Source: Neostapfia colusana
Lineage: Eukaryota > Streptophyta > Magnoliopsida > Poales > Poaceae
Direction: 5' to 3'
Length of the DNA: 64,000 nucleotides
Assembly (NCBI GenBank): GCA_030760725.1
Contig: JASWHV010000001.1
Coordinates: forward strand, 26,719,928 to 26,783,927
The notes below the pieces were generated by a model. The model had not been told where the DNA came from, ran no database searches, and saw only the letters and a list, made by a program, of their open reading frames with translations. Positions 1 to 10,339 of this stretch are shown piece by piece (position 1 is the stretch's first letter; each line of letters opens with the position of its first letter). Made by a program: the position numbers and the translations under genes.

Positions 1-113
1 CTTCCCACGACGAATCTTTCCGTTGAACTCAACTAACTGCCAACCAAGCAGGCGCCTTACGTGCCCGAGCTCTTATCGGTGCGGAGTCGGGAGGAGCGAA
101 AGTTATACGCCAT
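1..113 (-). pseudogene. N-terminal start of the antisense gene of a Tat-lineage Gypsy element (partial)
   Basis: Read on the minus strand from an ATG at 111-113, this stretch encodes a start related to the antisense gene at 57334: shared features are a SSRLR block, a VRxLLG block and a GKIRRG block about 35 residues in. It runs off the left edge. A one-base frame slip separates the ATG from the VRRLLGWQ block, so this copy is probably broken. The family resembles the plant 'putative gypsy type transposon' domain found opposite to gag in Tat-lineage elements; its function is unknown. The matching LTR follows at 713-2129, which shows that this is the far end of an element whose body lies outside the window. 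Confidence 0.6.
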
Positions 114-712
114 GGGTGCAAGCGGTGGTTGTATGTGCTTGGGAGCGGAGGGTTTGAGCGCAAAGGTGGAAGATGGAGAGCACAAGGCACGGGGAGGAAA
201 GTAAGGAAGAAATCACCCTTCCCCGAAGGGTTTCCTTTACTACTCCTGTGGCCCATGGCAGGACATCGTGTGTGGCGCCTAGGCTACCACCACCCTGCGC
301 TCCCACACTCCCAATGACAGGAGGGACGCAGGTCCACCTGTCAGACACTGGGGGCCAGGATGGCTGCGTCTCGGGAACAAGGCTCTGGCGGTTCCCGAGA
401 AAAGTGGCATGGTGGAATTGCAGTAGTCGACCCAAGAACCGCAGCAGCCAATGCCCAGGAACGACCCTCCAGTCAAGAGTGGACATGCGTCCTCTACGCT
501 AGGGACGTGTTGCCATTTTGACTGTCGAGTATGCCCACTACGCCAAGGACGTGCAGCCTTTTTGCCTGCCAGGTAGCCACTCACCCACTACGCTAGAACC
601 TCGCTGCCGCTTCGACTTCCAAAGTGTAGGATCAAAAGCAACCATGGGGTAGAGAAAGATGGAGGCCCCACCTAAGGGATCGTCACCTCCCTGAGGTGGG
701 CCCGGGGGCCAC
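114..712. other. Leader between antisense gene and 3' LTR of the left Tat-like element
   Basis: This non-coding stretch lies upstream of the antisense gene and directly before the LTR, so it should hold that gene's promoter and the element's polypurine tract. A G-rich stretch at about 697-712 abuts the LTR and is the likely tract. The short reading frames here have no recognisable domain. The related element at 39581-57828 has lost the equivalent stretch. Confidence 0.45.
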
Positions 713-739
713 TATCGGTACCCTGCGGACCGGGTATCC

Positions 740-1480
740 CCACGTGGAAGGTTGAATATAGTGCGGGCCCCACCTCCCTGTTGAGGCGGGTTCTGGCACG
801 GCCACGTGTCCTTGGCCCCGGACCAGGCCTCCTCGCTGAGGCAGGGTCCGGTGCTGCCACATGTGCCCAAGCTCCAGGCCGGACCTCCTTGCTGAGGAGG
901 GCTCTGGAGCCGCCACGTGCCCTTGGCCCCGAATTTGGTCTCCCCGCTGAGGTGAGGTCCGGAGATGCCACGTGTATCAGGGCTCTGGACCCGACCTCCT
1001 AACTGAGGAGGGCTCCGGAGCCACCACGTGCCCTTGGCCCCGAACCTGGCCACCCCGCTGAGTCAAGACCGGAGCTGCCACGTGTATCCGGGCTTTGAAC
1101 CCGACCTCCCAGCTGAGGAGGGCTCGGAGACGCCACGTGCACTTGGCCGCGGACCTGGCCGTCCCGCTGAGGCGAGGTACAGAGCTGCCACGTGTATCCG
1201 TGCTTTGAACCCGACCTCCAAGCTGAGGAGGGCTCCGGAGCTGCCACGTGCCCTTGGCCCTGGACATGGCCTCCCCGCTGAGGCAAGGTCTGGAGCTGCC
1301 ACGTGTATCCGGGCTCTAAACCCGACCTCTCAGCTGAGGAGGGCTCCGTAGCCGCCACGTGCCCTTGGACCCGAACCTGGCCTCCCCGCTGAGGCGAGGT
1401 CCGGAGCTTCGACGTGTATCCGGGCTCTGAACCCGACCTCCTCGCTGAGGAGGGCTCCAGAGCCACCGCATGTCCCATGA
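740..1480 (+). promoter_or_regulatory. Tandem array of ~55-bp monomers each with a G-box (CACGTG) core
   Basis: CACGTG or a one-base variant recurs near 741, 801, 857, 914, 967, 1024, 1078, 1133, 1189, 1243, 1299, 1354 and 1411, a spacing of 53-60 bases. Between the cores lie alternating blocks resembling CCGCTGAGGCGAGGTCCGGA and GCTGAGGAGGGCTCCGGAG, so the true repeat is a dimer of about 110 bases. The array lies in the U3 part of the LTR, several hundred bases before the TATA box. CACGTG is the known binding core of plant bZIP (ABF/GBF) and bHLH (PIF/MYC) factors; actual binding here is inference. Confidence 0.75.
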
Positions 1481-1869
1481 TCTGTCGTGGGCCGTGGGTC
1501 TTGGGAGTCAAAGAGGACGTGCACTGTTAGACAGCGCATTCAATAGACTCGTGCCTTGCCCAGAAGCATGGCGTGCGGCGCACACCTCCGCTCCCCACCC
1601 GTTCGTCATTACGGTGACAAGATAGGGCGGCGAGGCGTGACAACGGCGCAGTGCTGCCCAACAGGGCGAGAGGACATGACGACAAGACGACGTCTTCATC
1701 ATCACTGCAGCCCGGTCAGAGGCGCTCAATGCGCCAGGGGCGCGCCTTAACTCTTCCGACATTGACTCCACATGTAGTTGTAATTACCCTAGAGCATGTA
1801 TAGGGTACAGATAGACACGGGGCCACCTGTCGGGCCCCGGGCCACATTGTAACCGCCCCGTCCTTGGAC

Positions 1870-1877
1870 TATAAAAG
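1870..1877 (+). promoter_or_regulatory. TATA box of the left Tat-like LTR
   Basis: TATAAAAG lies within a GC-rich setting that is conserved in the two other LTRs of this family (40583-40590 and 57556-57563). It probably sets the start of the retroelement transcript a short way downstream, dividing U3 from R. Confidence 0.7.
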
Positions 1878-2129
1878 GACCGGGGCGGCCACCCGACATA
1901 GGGTTTGATCCCTGATCCCCCTTACACACATGTGCAAGCAATACAACGCTCACTCCCGTAGACGTAGGGTTTTACGCTCCGGTAGCTAGCCCAGACCACG
2001 TAAATCTCCGTGTTCACTTTGTCCATAAAGCTCGATCGACCTAGGGACGTAGGCCCCTCCAAACAACGAACATCCGCGGACTGCTCTAATAGTGGTACTG
2101 GTGAAAGTGTCGCAGCTCACACTTTGACA

Positions 2130-2739
2130 CTTTGGTTGAATTTGGAGGTCGTAGGCGAGGCAGGTTGGTGACGCGAGATAAGACGAGAGGATTAAACATA
2201 TAAAAATATTATAATATATAAATTTAGGGGCCCCTAAAAATTGGAGGCCCTGTTCGAAAGAACAGGCCGCACACCCCGTGGCTCCGGCCTGCGGACCAGC
2301 CACTACTGGACTGCAGACAGCTTTGTTTGTTAATTGACGACATACAGCTGAAACTCAAAACAGAGGAGATCGACGAAATCAAATTGCGGTACTCAACCGG
2401 ATAATGCACATCGAAGTCAGCGTATCGCCGTATCAACTATAGTTCGAAGGTGGAATCCGGTCAGATTTCTCACGACTCACCTGGAGGAGCTGTGCGCCGT
2501 CAATATGCAAACTTTTCTTGTGGTACTTCTGTAGAATCGGTTATGGACAATGGACAGACTCCAGTAGCGGGGTGATTGAACAACTATTTTTGGATGCTAT
2601 ACCATTGTAGTTTGGAAACCATCTCCAAATGACCCTCAGCCCGTCAAATTTGGGCAGCGATTGGTGACTGAATACAAGAACAGCGGGAGTCTGTATAGAA
2701 AATGTCCGGCACATCGAGAGTGGATTTCGCATCACTCCA
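2130..2739. other. Unassigned intergenic DNA
   Basis: An AT-rich patch at about 2190-2222 is followed by a GC-rich stretch containing a small inverted repeat (CCTGTTC / GAACAGG near 2249-2267). No gene, terminal repeat or target duplication could be assigned. Confidence 0.4.
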
Positions 2740-3060
2740 TACAACACTGGTTTGGGGAGCTGATGGTGTAGCCTAGCACAGATCGTTCCAAAGGTATCTG
2801 GACTGTAACCATCGCGGTGACTTGGATGGTGTGGAAAGAGCACAACGCATGGATCTTTGAGGAGAAAGAGCGTTTTATTCGTGACATTGTCTCTGATTTT
2901 TAGAACTTAGTAAATTTGCGATGTATGACAGACGCTAGGCACCTTACCCTCCCTTTAGCTTCCGACGTGGTTTCTGCTCCTCTGACTAATCCTTAGGTTA
3001 GCCCACCAGCTAACCTGCCTCTTGTAATATACTTCACTTCTTATGAATGAACCACTGGCT
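2740..3060 (+). pseudogene. 3' tail of a LINE (non-LTR) retrotransposon, degenerate
   Basis: On the plus strand near 2805-2900 a short frame contains the pattern TWMVWKEHNAWIFEEKERF, typical of the C-terminal zinc-finger region of plant L1-type reverse transcriptases (W-x-W-x-R/H-N-x-x-I/V-F). It ends in an early stop and is followed by non-coding sequence with T- and A-runs at about 3065-3090 that may be an eroded tail. Upstream polymerase domains are not recognisable. This is a single-motif call. Confidence 0.42.
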
Positions 3061-4041
3061 TGTCCGTTTTTTTTCTTCTAAAAAAATAGTTTTACAGGGT
3101 AGTATTCTGTTGTCCCAGTTTTTAGTAAAAGCAGGTCACACACTGTGTGTGAATTTGTTCATAAGTGGAAATCTTTTCTTTTTGAGATCCTGTACTCCTG
3201 TTCAATGCTTAGCTCCCCCTTGTGAGTTCAGATGGTTAAGTAGTGTAAGTATACAAAAGAAATCTTTCACGTGCTTTTGTTCCCACGGTGTTGTGTTGAT
3301 CGTAGTTGCTGAACAATTCATTGCTCTCCATTTTACTACGAGATGCATGATTGTAGTGCCGGCCCAACCCAAGCATGGGCCGTTTTTCTACGTTGTATTT
3401 CCATCTCTAGGCTTCAGTTTTTACATTCCAGCCCATCTCGTGTTACAATTTTTTTATTTGGAAAAGAAAAACCTTCCACCTCCCCAACTGTTGTCCGAGT
3501 CCCATTTCTCTCTCTCCAGTACGAAACCGGGTAGGCTGATTCCCCTAACTGCTGATACCGTTTGTTAAATCGTTTCTGATTCTGAGGTCCCTCAGCACAA
3601 TATATCCCTTTAGTATCCATCCTCTTTTGCCCAAACGTTTTAAGGTGAACCTTTTTTAATCCAAATGTGAATTCACATAGTTTTATTACAGCATACAACC
3701 ACGAACCAGTATTTCGTTACAAGAGCAGTACAACCACAAACCAACAATAGATAATGGAAAATTGGCAGGTTATTACTTATTATTTATTAATCTGCCGAAT
3801 TAAGTACTAAGTGGAGGATACCATACCTTTCTGAGACCAGCTGCAATAGCATATATATGCGTATTTCCCACCAAATACTATGCGTATTTCCCAACAGCTG
3901 CTATACGGCACGAATGACGGGAGAAATCATACCTGACCTGGACGGCCCAGATGCCGGGAGTTTGCACGCTCCCTGGGTACTAATCTTTCATATTAGAGTT
4001 TGGTAGGGAAGACTAAGAATACTGTAGCACTGCAAGTATTG
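3061..4041. other. Intergenic DNA without recognised features
   Basis: No recognisable domain, terminal repeat or RNA gene was found. A 173-codon open frame lies at 3047-3568 on the plus strand, but it is built from mixed low-complexity residues, has no known motif and no supporting context. Confidence 0.4.
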
Positions 4042-4042
4042 A

Positions 4043-4243
4043 GGCCCTGTTTGACATTGCTTAATTTTTTGAAAAGAACATCTTATTTCAAAAACTAGTA
4101 AAAAGCAGTTTATGTTTATATTCTGCTTTTAATTCATTATGAAAAGCAGCTGAACTAATAAGATGTTATAAAAGTCTGCTGTTCAGTATAACATATGCTT
4201 ATTTATGTAAATAAGTTATGCTGTAAGTTGTGTCAAACAGGAG
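4043..4243. mobile_element. MITE with CCTGTTTGACA terminal inverted repeats
   Basis: The ends CCTGTTTGACA (near 4046) and TGTCAAACAGG (near 4231) are exact inverted repeats about 200 bases apart. The interior is AT-rich and partly palindromic (AACATCTTA / TAAGATGTT), with no coding capacity. The terminal style recalls hAT-type MITEs of grasses, but a target duplication was not resolved. A second copy of its right two-thirds is part of the duplication at 4625. Confidence 0.55.
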
Positions 4244-5187
4244 CATGGGCCTGAGTTTTAACATAAAGATCAAGAATACATTAGTTAAAACAGTGATAAC
4301 TTAAAACGTGAGTCGTCCAAAGAGCACTTACCTAATAACAAATATGTCAGGAAAAGTTTACCTAGCATAAGAGGTTCCAGATCGATGTAACGTAGATGTT
4401 ACACATCAATTAAAACACCTTGAACTCAACGTAACACAGATACACAGTAGGTAATTTTTTTTTACTCAGGGGTAACAAATATGTGGAGGAAAAGTTATGG
4501 CTAGAGAGGCTTTCTCCAGCAGCAGAAGGAAGCCACATGGTGTGAACTAATGGACGACACCCTTCTCTCCCTAGAAAAAGGCATTGTCTTTGCAGATCCA
4601 GGTAAAAAAACACAAATCCCAAGGCTTAATTTTTTGAAAAACATCTTATTTCAAAAACTAGTAAAAAGCAGTTTATGTTTATATTCTGCTTTTAATTTAT
4701 TATGAGAAAGCAGCTGAACTAATAAGATGTTATAAAAGTCTGCTGTTCAGTATAACATATGCTTATTTATGTAAATAAGTTATGCTGTAAGTTGTGTCAA
4801 ACAGGAGCATGGGCCTGAATTTTAACATAAAGATCAAGAATACATTAGTTAAAACAGTGATAACTTAAAACGTGAGTCGTCCAAAGAGCACTTACCTAAT
4901 AACAAATATGTCAGGAAAAGTTTACCTAGCATAAGAGGTTCCAGATGTAACGTAGATGTTACACATCAATTAAAACACCTTGAACTCAACGTAACACAGA
5001 TACACAGTAGGTAATTTTTTTTTACTCAGGGGTAACAAATATGTGGAGGAAAAGTTATGGCTAGAGAGGCTTTCTCCAGCAGCAGAAGGAAGCCACATGG
5101 TGTGAACTAATGGACGACACCCTTCTTTCCCTAGAAAAAGGCATTGTCGTTGCAGATCCAGGTAAAAAAAAAACACAAAGCCCAAGG
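4060..5187. repeat. Tandem direct duplication of a 565-bp segment
   Basis: Unit 1 (4060-4624) and unit 2 (4625-5187) are nearly identical, each starting CTTAATTTTTTG and ending CCCAAGG. They differ by a few substitutions and short indels, for example in the A-run before the end and an ATCG loss after 'ccagat'. Each unit holds most of the MITE above plus about 380 bases of unrelated DNA. The breakpoint lies inside the MITE, so this is a segmental duplication made after the MITE inserted. The short reading frames it contains are duplicated non-coding sequence. Confidence 0.85.
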
Positions 5188-5573
5188 CGTGTAACACTTC
5201 GGCTACAAAACAGATCATCAGAAGCAGCTAGCAGGGGCCAAGTCGGATGGCCCCAAAAGTGACAATGAAACATGGCTTGCTCGATCTAGGTTGTCTAGCT
5301 AGGACGTTCCAGTGGAGCGAGAGCACGTACATAAAATCGTGTGGTCGTTGTTGTTTCTCACGTGTCAAGACTCGAACTACACATGTACCAGTACCACACG
5401 TCTTATTGAACTAACGATACATAAGCATTCTTACACCGCGACACTTCATTCCAAGTAGAGCGAGCACAAGACGTACACCGCGACACTTCATTCCAAGTAG
5501 AGCGAGCACAGAGACGATACTCTGCGCGATACTAGAGTTGTGAACTGCTGGTTAGTCTAATAGGTAAAAATAC
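5188..5573. repeat. Intergenic DNA with a 42-base period direct repeat
   Basis: A 37-base segment (starting TACACCGCGACACTTC) at 5432-5468 is repeated exactly at 5474-5510. Nothing else was recognised in this stretch. Confidence 0.7.
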
Positions 5574-5688
5574 TATTAGGGAGTGCCAAACTGGCTATGC
5601 ACTGACCGTACGAGGTTAATTTTAGCCCGTCACAACACATCGTAACAATATGATGCAGTCGCTGCACGGAAAAAACACGGTTGATGCA
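5574..5688 (-). other. 3' flank of the caleosin pseudogene
   Basis: This stretch resembles the region just downstream of the intact caleosin (62897-62990): both hold a CAAACTGG...CCACTGAC-like block followed by a CACAACACAT block at similar spacing. It is therefore the 3' untranslated region and flank of the left caleosin copy, read on the minus strand. Confidence 0.6.
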
Positions 5689-5842
5689 TCACGCGTCGCT
5701 GAGAAGAGTCGAGCGCGTCCCGTTGGCGAACTTAGGGAAGGCGGTCCCGTCGTAGACGCCCCTCACGGTGTCCTTGTGCAGGAACCCTTGTTAGTCCCTG
5801 CCGAGCTGGTAGATCAGCCCCCACTCCACCTCGGCAGGGGCC
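5689..5842 (-). pseudogene. Caleosin pseudogene, last exon (exon 6 equivalent)
   Basis: Read leftward from 5842, this exon follows a TGCTTGCAG acceptor and encodes a caleosin C-terminus (EVEWGLIYQLGRD, then GFLHKDTVRGVYDG), closing with TGA at 5689-5691. Length (154 bases), phase and the AAE/APAE-to-stop layout match the last exon of the intact gene at 63027-63180. A TAA stop lies in frame directly after the GRD residues, which would remove the final third of the exon product. Together with the insertions upstream, this marks the copy as dead. Caleosins are lipid-droplet or membrane EF-hand haem proteins, many with peroxygenase activity. Confidence 0.8.
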
Positions 5843-6590
5843 CTGCAAGCATTCGCGCGTTTAAACTTTAAACGTGTATGAGAAATATTTTGTAGTTCAT
5901 GTACCACTATATATATGATGCATGCAATGAGAACGCAACTTTGCGAACTCTATTGTATGTCTAGAAAATAAATTTATTTATATATGAGACATATTGTTGT
6001 CTGTTAGATGTACTTAAACATATTGATGTCGTTCATAAATTAAAGAGGTATTTTTGTACAGAAGACGAAGGGATACACACTAATATAGAAGATGTTTGTA
6101 GTGGTATCAATCCTTGGTATCCCTCTGCGCCACAATGTCTTTGAAGGGGAGGAATATCACAGACTTGGATCCTCTAACTTAGAGGTACTACTGCACCACG
6201 TGCCCTACAACCCAGCTACCGTTCAATCTACATCCACCGATATTATATAAACTTTACTGGAACCGTTAGATAAATGAACAGTGGATATAGTCTACTGCAC
6301 AGATGAAGTTACAAATCTTTAAGTCACAGGGATCCTGACCCGGTATGTCACAGGGCCTCTCTGCACGCCTGATACTTCCAAAAGTCATTATGTGCTATGC
6401 CTGCCACTGTAGTATTTTGAGGTTTTGTCACTAAAATGTTTTGTATAGTAATGACAATTTATGCTTTGATATGTTTTTAGGACTTTCATGTTCTTTCAAG
6501 CCATGTGTTAGGACAATCGATCATCAGGATTAATTAGCATGCCTTTTCTTCCATTAAGGTCATGTGTGTGCATGTAGTAAAATCACTTAC
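5843..6590 (-). other. Intron 5 of the caleosin pseudogene
   Basis: Bounded by a GTAAG donor at its right end (minus strand, just left of 6591) and a CAG acceptor at 5843-5845. It is 748 bases long against 92 bases in the intact gene, so it has expanded. No terminal repeats clearly explain the expansion. Confidence 0.6.
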
Positions 6591-6596
6591 CATGAT
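6591..6596 (-). pseudogene. Caleosin pseudogene, severed end of exon 5
   Basis: The six bases before the CACTA end read ATCATG on the minus strand, followed by a GTAAG splice donor. With the duplicated target counted once they complete exon 5 (26472-26594) as ...TTATCATG|GTAAG, exactly parallel to CTATCATG|GTAGG in the intact gene. The 3-base duplicate GAT (6594-6596) is also present at 26469-26471. Confidence 0.8.
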
Positions 6597-6599
6597 CAC

Positions 6600-6960
6600 T
6601 ACAGGAAACCGATCAATTTACAACGGCCAGAAACCGTCGTAAGCAAGAGAAAACTATCATAAATAACTAATTTATGACGATTTTTCATTATTTAAGACGG
6701 TTTCTGGTTGTTTCTGTTAATTAGTCATAAATAACATTAATTACGACGGTCACTGTCGTAAATAAATTACTTCTGACATACTTATGACGGTTGAGCCGTC
6801 ATAAATAAGTGTCGTCGCCCATGGTCGTGCCACGTGGTGGGCTGGGCACCTAACTTACAACGGCTTGGACCTCAGGCCGTCGTAAGTTATGTAGGTTAAC
6901 TTAGACAACGCTGTATAGCTGGTCGTCGTAAATAAGGTTTTTATTTTTTTTGTTAAAAAC
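6600..6960. repeat. Left subterminal repeat zone of the CACTA element
   Basis: At least six copies of a motif resembling TTTACGACGG or its complement CCGTCGTAAAT occur in alternating orientation, so neighbouring copies can pair as hairpins. In En/Spm elements such subterminal arrays are TNPA binding sites needed for excision; that role here is inferred from the family. Confidence 0.8.
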
Positions 6961-7060
6961 AGAAAACAACTACCCTGGCACGATGTCCAGCTCACGGAAC
7001 AACTATTCATATACACAATAAGATATTCCATCAAATAATCGTCCAAAATATAAAACAACG

Positions 7061-9955
7061 AGGGGCTAAACACTACCCCTCCACTCGCTCCGGAGCCAAA
7101 GAATCCGTCTCCGCGCCCTCCTCCCAGTGCCGGTAGCTGTGGCGGTGGAGTTTGAGCCTCCGTTGTCGATCCCTACAATGCAAATAAATAGTTAGAGTGA
7201 GTTTGAGCTTCCAACTCACTGATTTCTTTACCCCCCTCTCAGTTCCCCTCTCTCGACCACTCTCTCTATCTCTCACCCCTCTCTCTACCAATCTGTCTCT
7301 CTCTCTTTCCCTCTCCCCCTCACCCTCACTCTATCTCCCTCCCCCGCACTCTCACTTTCTCTCTCGCCCTCTCTCTACCACTCCCTCTCTCTCACACCCC
7401 CTCTATCTACCACTTTGTCTCTCTCTCTCACTCCCTCCCCCTCACTCTCACTCTCTCTCCCTCTCCCTCCCCCACACTCTCACTTTCTCCCTCACCCTCT
7501 CCCTCCCCCTCTCTCTACCACTCCCTCTCTTTCTCACCCCCTCTCTCTACCACTATCTCTCTCTCTCCCTCCCTCCCCCCCTCACTCCCACTCTCTCTCC
7601 CTCTCCCTCCCCCGCACTCTCACTTTCTCACTCGCCCTCTCCCTCCCCATCTCTCTACCACACTATCTCTCACTCTCACTCCCTCCCTCTCCCCCCTCAC
7701 TCTCACTCTCACTCTCTCCCCTCTACCACACACTAAAATTTTCTTAGATTAGAAAACAACAAATAAAGAACACATTACCTGGATATCTGAAAGTCCATGT
7801 GCTGGGGGCACCTTTGGCGGGGCCAACTCTGACGGTTGCCACGTAGGGATCAGGATTTGCTATCCACTCTATCGAGCTAAGGCCTATAATTGCAAAATGT
7901 TAAAATGTAGAAACTAATGGAATGATATGAGTTTAAAATAAATTACATTGAATTACTTACCTCCACCACCGCCTACATCTGAGCCATATAGTTTGCCACA
8001 TAGGCGGCATGTTTCTCCTGTATGGCCCGGGCTATTATCCCTATCTCTCTCTGGAACTCCTCTCTGTCCCTCTCCCTCTACCTGTGGAACTCCACACTCT
8101 CTCCCTCCGGATCTCGTCTCTCTCCCATGGAGCTCCTCTATCTCGCTCTAGAAGAGACGACGACTTATCTGTCTGACGGAGGAACCCTCGATCGATGGAG
8201 TGACAATCGAAGAACGCGCTACCCTCAAGTCGACAACATAAGGCAAACCTACAAAAGAATAAAAGAATAATAATCAGAATAGGCAAGATTGTAAAGAAAC
8301 AAAGAAAATGACCAACTAACCGTCCATGTGTATTCCCGCCTCTACTAGCGTACACAGCTTGAGGGTCGTTTGGTAGGTTTTCCCAATCACACCCTTCCCC
8401 GTGTATACTCACGGCCTCTCGCCCATACTTTTCCTAAAAGCACTAAAATTGTATATTAGTAACAACAATAGTATTAGTAACAATTGAATTGATGAGTTTT
8501 GATAACTTACCAATTGATCGGCCGTGACCTGACTGCACTACCCAGGCTGAGATGGGTCCTTATGACCCTGCTTTCCAGACTTGAGTGGTGGTCGGTACCT
8601 GACCTGTCTCGCGCTCCCTTAGATATGTGTTAGTATGCTACTTATATTATGAAGACATTTAGCCAAACACACATAGCCATCGGAGCCATAGGAGTGCTTC
8701 CCGTCAGAACCACTGCATCCACGAGCCCTCCTGGACTTAGCGATGAAAGCATCGCTAGCCCACATCTAGCAGAGAGTCCGGTGTGCTTCGGGCCGACCCT
8801 CTAGCCAGGAAATACTGACCTGCACATATTTATTATGTCATTGACATACTACTCACATAACTAAGTATTGAAATAATTGACACAAACAACTTACCTCCAC
8901 GTACTGCTCCTCCGTCAAGTACGTGTCTGGGGCCCTCCTAAACGGCCCTGACTAGTGCTCCTGATGCCGCTTGAGGTACTCGTTCACGGCTTGAATACGA
9001 GCGTACGACAACGCTTGCGTTACAAGCTTCCGCGAGTTCCTGTTGAACACGGCTCTAGTATGGTCCAACATGCTCTGGCTCATGACCTCTAAACGGTACC
9101 TCAACTATATAAAAACAAATATTTAACAGATATGCATTAACAATTTAAGCAAGCTGAAGAATATTAATTTACAAAATTTTATTAAGCAGACTTACCATAA
9201 AATCCGCACACACATCCCCCTGAAGGTTGCTGTGCGCCTCGTGAGAGACAAGAGCGTAGTCGTCCCACAACGTCGCATGGACCCCGTCGATCACACCGGG
9301 ATAGTGCAGACGCACTAAAGACCTGATTCAACCGGACACTAGTCTGTGGTGCCCCTGACCCGTGAAAGAGCAGTCATACTAGGAGCTGCAAGAATTTAGT
9401 GAACTCATTAATTACCCAAAAACAAAAGAACCTAAAAGTTGAATACTATGATAATTTTCTTACATGTCTCCGACCGGGCGAATAGTGACCCGCTCTGTAG
9501 GAACTGGAGAAGGAGACACAAAGTGCGTCCTCCTCGTTCGTCGCCTCTGCTCTGGGACCACGTGTGGTGACCCGGAACGCTGGTCACCACTAGAGCACGA
9601 AGGCTCCACACTAGGCGGCTCCACAAAAGGCGCCTCCGCGGCAGCATAGGCGACCTCGAAGACTGTGGCAGCGCCCTAGCCTCTGACTCTGACTCAGATG
9701 ACTCTGAGTCAGATTGCAAAATTGAAGGATTGATAAGAACAATTAATTGATAAGTGATAATATAAGATAACGTAATTCCCAATCGAAATTTACCTCCGTG
9801 CGCTGTAAGGCCATAGGTCTGCCCGCTAGGTCTAGGACGTGTCTTATTAGCTGAAAGTGGCTGCTCTCACTTGACGAACTGCCCCTTAAAAGGGTGACTC
9901 GTGCCTGCCTGAGGAAATCCCTAGCCCCCTTCCCTTTCCCCTTCTCTGACGACAT
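7061..9955 (-). pseudogene. TNPA / Ptta-type CACTA protein gene, multi-exon and degenerate
   Basis: Starts with MSSEKGKGKGARDFL at 9955 and proceeds leftward. An exon ending near 9473 is rich in basic residues and ends RVTIRPVGDM before a GTAAG donor. The next exon (about 9310-9196) holds LHYPGVIDGVHATLWDDY and ends GDVCADFM. An exon at about 9110-8900 has VTQALSYARIQAVNEYLKR, and one near 8810-8690 has MWASDAFIAKSRRARG, the plant transposase (Ptta/En/Spm) core. Exons near 8230-7960 encode a charged helical stretch with EIGIIARAIQEKHAAY. The last exon (7173 to about 7080) carries TTEAQTPPPQLPALGGG, matched by the last exon of the CACTA copy at 59477. At least one in-frame stop is present. TNPA-type proteins bind subterminal repeats and assist transposase. 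Confidence 0.7.
7205..7735. repeat. 530-base CT/CCT low-complexity tract inside the TNPA gene
   Basis: An almost uninterrupted pyrimidine tract (CTCTCT, CCCTCC, CACTCTC units) sits between the last exon (ends 7173) and the next exon (about 7775). On the transcribed minus strand it is a long GA-rich intron segment. Open frames through it are compositional artefacts. Confidence 0.9.
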
Positions 9956-10339
9956 CCTTTTGTAAGGAGTAATTGATTAATATGCTAAGGAAATATACAA
10001 AGTTATTATAATTTAGTGAACAAAAAGTTACTTGGAGTCAGTTTCAGAATTTATCGACATCACGAACCCTACTCCTTAACCATACCATCGATCTTGTTTC
10101 GTAACTTTTTTCCATTTTTGTTTTCGCATATCATAAGTCTCTACATTGTCAGCGTCTCAACCAAGTGATCGAGTTCAACACCAGGTTCGAGGGAAAAAAA
10201 TTCTGGAAACTCTTGTTCTTGATAAACCTCGTCAACGTCATTGATATCATGGTAACCATCATCTCTTGGAGTATATAACCGCTCACGAGGATTCACCTTA
10301 TATGCCAACCATCAAGCATTAAGCTTTTGACATAGATAA

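Larger units (their letters stand above)
713..2129 (+). repeat. 3' LTR of a Tat-lineage Gypsy element
   Basis: It shares its start (TATCGGTACCCTGC), internal tandem array, TATA region and end (CAGCTCACAC...TTTGACA) with the LTR at 39581-40853, and its end with the LTR at 57339-57828. It lies on the plus strand and is about 1.4 kb long. The antisense gene fragment at the left edge shows that this is the 3' LTR of an element extending out of the window. The right flank starts CTTTG and the target-site partner is not visible. The LTR begins TA rather than the usual TG; the other copy does the same, so this seems to be a family trait or an old mutation. Confidence 0.8.

Noticed and set aside
3047..3568. 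173-codon open frame on the plus strand
   Set aside because: No recognisable motif, unusual residue mix (many F, S, C), overlapping the T-rich tail of a LINE fragment, and no splice or promoter context.
7197..7747. Long Ser/Leu/Pro-rich frames
   Set aside because: They are translations of a CT-rich simple repeat inside a transposon intron.
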